Origin: a virus | Direction: 5' to 3' (one strand) | IMG/VR virus record: IMGVR_UViG_3300023278_000040 | Coordinates: 1-30,860 of that record | Length of the DNA: 30,860 nt | Shown here: in pieces, positions 28,415 through 30,860 of the stretch | Layout of the letters: each line of letters starts with the position of its first letter | Position numbering within the stretch: the first letter of the stretch is position 1 | Notes under the pieces: model-generated | Databases searched by the model: none | Told to the model about the DNA's origin: nothing | The model's input: the letters and a program-made list of their open reading frames with translations, nothing else | Position numbers and translations under genes: made by a program

Positions 28415-30541
28415 ATGTCACAAAATGATTTTACAATAGCAAATCAAGGTTTCCCAGCTTTTAGAGCAGATTTAAATTCAGCCCTGCAAGCACTAGCCAG
28501 TAACAACTCTGGAACTTCAGCACCAAGCACAACTTTTGCTAATATGTGGTGGTATGATAGTTCAAACAACATTATGTATATCAGAAATGAAGATAATGAT
28601 GCTTGGATACAATTTGCAGTATTAGACCAGACAACAGACACATTTAAATTTAATGGTTTAGAAGTAGACGGAAACCTAACAATAGATGGTGGCACAATCA
28701 AGCTAGATGGTAATTATCCAACTGGTACTAGTAACGTGGCATTGGGTAATAATGCAGGTAACTCTATTGTCAGTGGTGGTATTAGAAATGTTGTAGTTGG
28801 AGATGAAGCAGGAACAGCTCTAACTACAGGAACAAGAAATGTTGCAATCGGTTATCAAGCACTATCAACAGAAGATGGAGCAAGTAGGTCTATAGCCATT
28901 GGTCATCAAGCATTAAATGTCCAAAATGCTGGTAGTGGTGATGCCTATAATATAGGTATTGGACATAATGCAGGAGGTGCAATAACAACAGGAACTCTCA
29001 ACACTTTAATTGGTGGTCTTGCAGGAGATGCTTTAACTACAGGTGGTTCAAATGTGGCAGTAGGTAAGGATGCTTTGAGTTCTGAAACTGGAGGTACTGC
29101 AAACGTAGCAATTGGAAAAAGTGCATTGGGTACTCAAAATGCGAATACAGTTGCATATAATACAGCAGTTGGACATGAAGCAGGCAATAATACGACCACA
29201 GGAACCCAAAACACCTTTATTGGTGGTCTTGCAGGATTTGAAAACACTACAGGTGCAGAGCTTACTGCAGTGGGTTATCAAGCACTAAAAGCAAATACAA
29301 CAGCATCTTATAATACTGCTGTTGGTCATACTGCACTTTTAGTAAATACCACAGGTGCTAACAATACAGCTGTTGGTAGGGATGCCTTAGATGCTAATAC
29401 AACAGGCAGTTCCAATACGGCAGTGGGGTATGATGCCTTAGATTCAAATACCACTGCATCTAACAACACTGCAGTGGGATATAATGCACTAAAAGCAAAC
29501 ACCACAGGAACTAATTTTACAGCAATTGGTAAAGATTCAGCTAAAGCAAGTACGACAGCAAATAATAGTGTGGCAGTTGGAGCTCAAGCAATGAATACAG
29601 CAACTACAGCTTCAAGTACTACAGCATTAGGTGCAACAGCATTATATTCGCTTACTACAGCTGATAACAACGTGGCTGTCGGACATAATGCAGGTTATAG
29701 CATTACCACTGGTGCTAATAATTCTGTTTTGGGTACTTATGCTCTAGATGCAAACACTACTGGTGGTAATAATACGGCAATTGGTTATTTTTCTCTGTCA
29801 GCAATCACTACAGGAAGTTTCAATACGGCTATAGGAGCCAATGCTCTTAGTCTAGCTACTACAGGCACTTACAACACAGCTATAGGACCGAGAAACTCTG
29901 GTGACTTGATAACTACTGGCTCTAAGAACACTATTATAGGTGATTACAACGGTAATCAAGATGGCTTAGACATAAGAACATCAAGCAATAGAGTTGTAAT
30001 ATCAGATGGTGATGGCGATATTAGATTATATTCAGAAGCAGATGGTACTATTTATTTTAATTGTGTTAATCAGAGTACAGATGATTCTATTTATATAGAA
30101 AACAATGGGGTTATACAAATAAGAAGAGCAAGTGGTGCTTCACGTACTTTAATAGGGTTTAGAAATGGTGGAAGTTTAGTAGGTTCAATAACGTGTAGTA
30201 CATCTAATACAGCATATAATACTTCTTCAGACTACAGATTAAAAGAAAATGTAATTGATATGACTGGTGCCATTGATAGAGTAAAGCAATTATTACCTAA
30301 AAGATTTAATTTCATTATAGATGCTGATAAAACTGTAGATGGCTTTATTGCACATGAAACACAATCAATCATACCAGAAGCTATAACTGGCGAGAAAGAT
30401 GCAGTTGATGATGATGGTAATGCAGTCATGCAAAGCATTGACCAATCAAAACTAGTACCATTATTAACAGGTGCATTGAAAGAAGCTATTGCAAAGATAG
30501 AAGCATTAGAAGCTAGAATAGTAGCATTAGAAACAGCCTAA
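28415..30541 (+). CDS. Tail fiber with repeat stalk and S74 intramolecular chaperone
   Basis: This 708-residue protein has an N-terminal region (1-100) with FPAFRADLNSALQAL and MWWYDSSNNIMYIR, typical for attachment to the virion. From 107 to about 492 it is built of YadA-head-like repeats (NTAVGYDALDSNTT and similar). The C-terminal 104 residues form a peptidase S74 chaperone: SSDYRLKENV (604-613) with S605 and K610 as the self-cleaving pair, GFIAHETQSIIPEAI, and a final coiled coil (KIEALEARIVALE). The chaperone trimerises the fiber and is then cut off. The fiber probably recognises the host. Confidence 0.92.
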   Translation: MSQNDFTIANQGFPAFRADLNSALQALASNNSGTSAPSTTFANMWWYDSSNNIMYIRNEDNDAWIQFAVLDQTTDTFKFNGLEVDGNLTIDGGTIKLDGNYPTGTSNVALGNNAGNSIVSGGIRNVVVGDEAGTALTTGTRNVAIGYQALSTEDGASRSIAIGHQALNVQNAGSGDAYNIGIGHNAGGAITTGTLNTLIGGLAGDALTTGGSNVAVGKDALSSETGGTANVAIGKSALGTQNANTVAYNTAVGHEAGNNTTTGTQNTFIGGLAGFENTTGAELTAVGYQALKANTTASYNTAVGHTALLVNTTGANNTAVGRDALDANTTGSSNTAVGYDALDSNTTASNNTAVGYNALKANTTGTNFTAIGKDSAKASTTANNSVAVGAQAMNTATTASSTTALGATALYSLTTADNNVAVGHNAGYSITTGANNSVLGTYALDANTTGGNNTAIGYFSLSAITTGSFNTAIGANALSLATTGTYNTAIGPRNSGDLITTGSKNTIIGDYNGNQDGLDIRTSSNRVVISDGDGDIRLYSEADGTIYFNCVNQSTDDSIYIENNGVIQIRRASGASRTLIGFRNGGSLVGSITCSTSNTAYNTSSDYRLKENVIDMTGAIDRVKQLLPKRFNFIIDADKTVDGFIAHETQSIIPEAITGEKDAVDDDGNAVMQSIDQSKLVPLLTGALKEAIAKIEALEARIVALETA
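28733..29890 (+). repeat. Tandem 51-base (17-residue) coding repeats
   Basis: Within the fiber gene the pattern N-T-A-V/I-G recurs with a strict step of 17 residues from residue 249 to 487 (15 units, starts at 29159 to 29873, step 51 bases). Looser units reach back to residue 107. The DNA copies are diverged but share ACAGCAGT/GCTGTTGG-type segments. Such arrays can change length by recombination. Confidence 0.85.
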
Positions 30542-30562
30542 CTTAACTAACTGGAGAATAAA

Positions 30563-30808
30563 ATGGCAGACGAAAAAACAACAGAAGAAATAGCACAAGA
30601 CTACACAGCAATGGGTCATAGTGTCACATTAATCACTGATGTAATTGCAGGTGATGCTATGGCAGATGATGAAGCTGAAGACAAACAAGACTGTGTTGAT
30701 AGGAACGTAGCACACTTAGAGATTATGGTGGCTAAAGATTATTGGACAGATGAAGATATGACAGCAGTTAACTCTGCAATCACAGCAGGAAAAGGATATA
30801 CTGCCTAA
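30563..30808 (+). CDS. Small acidic hypothetical protein
   Basis: This 81-residue protein starts 21 bases after the fiber stop, with CTGGAG as ribosome site. It is acidic, helical and free of membrane segments: TTEEIAQDYTAMGHSVTLIT, then DDEAEDKQDCVDRNVAHLEI and KDYWTDEDMTAVNSAI. Small proteins of this type follow fiber genes in marine phages and have no known role. They may be fiber assembly helpers, which is inference from position. Confidence 0.7.
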   Translation: MADEKTTEEIAQDYTAMGHSVTLITDVIAGDAMADDEAEDKQDCVDRNVAHLEIMVAKDYWTDEDMTAVNSAITAGKGYTA

Positions 30809-30860
30809 TGACTGAACAATCTAATGTCGTGTATATCGATAATAAAGAATATAAATCAGA
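30808..30860 (+). CDS. N-terminal start of a truncated hypothetical protein
   Basis: An ORF starts with an ATG overlapping the previous stop (TAATG) and runs off the right edge after 17 codons (TEQSNVVYIDNKEYKS follows the methionine). VYIDNKEYK is a typical start of a small coiled-coil phage protein seen after tail fibers in marine phages, by memory. The rest lies outside the window. Confidence 0.6.
   Translation, partial: MTEQSNVVYIDNKEYKS

Noticed and set aside
28733-29890. Regular 51-base repeats looked at first like a CRISPR-type or satellite array
   Set aside because: They are in frame, diverged in sequence and encode a 17-residue structural repeat of a fiber; no conserved repeat with unique spacers exists.
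1-30860. Window as a circular genome with the right-edge and left-edge partial genes being one gene
   Set aside because: Joining the two ends directly gives an in-frame stop after three more codons (positions 8-10), and the left fragment is in another frame. A gap or a larger genome is more likely.

Overview
The window is a large, nearly gap-free part of the genome of a tailed double-stranded DNA phage, most likely a siphovirus. The DNA is strongly AT-rich (about one third G+C by eye). Genes are short and tightly packed, with many ATGA and TAATG stop/start overlaps, and all but one lie on the + strand. The tail-tip order, a GTA-type holin and the AT-rich small-gene style resemble phages of marine alphaproteobacteria such as SAR11 or SAR116. 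That host guess is inference, because nothing in the sequence names the host. There is no integrase, DNA polymerase, RNA polymerase or tRNA in view.

Layout. Positions 1-2826 hold small membrane and hypothetical genes and the lysis genes: a candidate small holin, a T4-type lysozyme and a GTA-type three-helix holin. Positions 2836-3198 hold the only minus-strand gene, a VRR-NUC nuclease, which faces a divergent control region at 3199-3476. Positions 3477-9225 are an early-type operon series of hypothetical proteins, a lipoprotein, an HNH nuclease, a single-strand DNA-binding protein, an HTH protein and a RecB/Cas4-like nuclease. Positions 9226-11168 start with a structured leader and a DUF1376 replication-initiator-like gene that carries iteron-like repeats in its linker, a candidate in-gene origin; small hypotheticals follow. 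Positions 11169-11316 hold a structured intergenic RNA element. Positions 11317-18715 are packaging and head genes: small and large terminase, portal, four small basic proteins, a MuF-type head protein fused to a zinc-metallopeptidase-like domain, a small follower, scaffold and major capsid protein, closed by a clear intrinsic terminator. Positions 18762-30541 are connector and tail genes: head-tail connectors, tail tube, G/GT chaperones joined by a -1 frameshift, tape measure, tail-tip proteins, a HlyC-like acyltransferase, a central J-like protein with a PA14-like insert, and a repeat-rich fiber with a C-terminal S74 chaperone. Two small ORFs close the window, the last one cut by its edge.

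How it works together. The initiator-like protein, SSB and nucleases probably support host-dependent theta or recombination-linked replication. Terminase, portal, scaffold and capsid build and fill the head. The tape measure and tail-tip set build a long tail, predicted at roughly 100 nm from the 703-residue tape measure using the usual 0.15 nm per residue. Lysozyme and holins release progeny.

The least expected parts are the peptidase-like domain on the MuF protein with a possible partner gene behind it, the HlyC-like acyltransferase in the slot where GTA-type tail modules carry an NlpC/P60 peptidase, and a 10-base element (TTGGAGATCA) repeated four times, always between genes, at the head of early-region transcription units.
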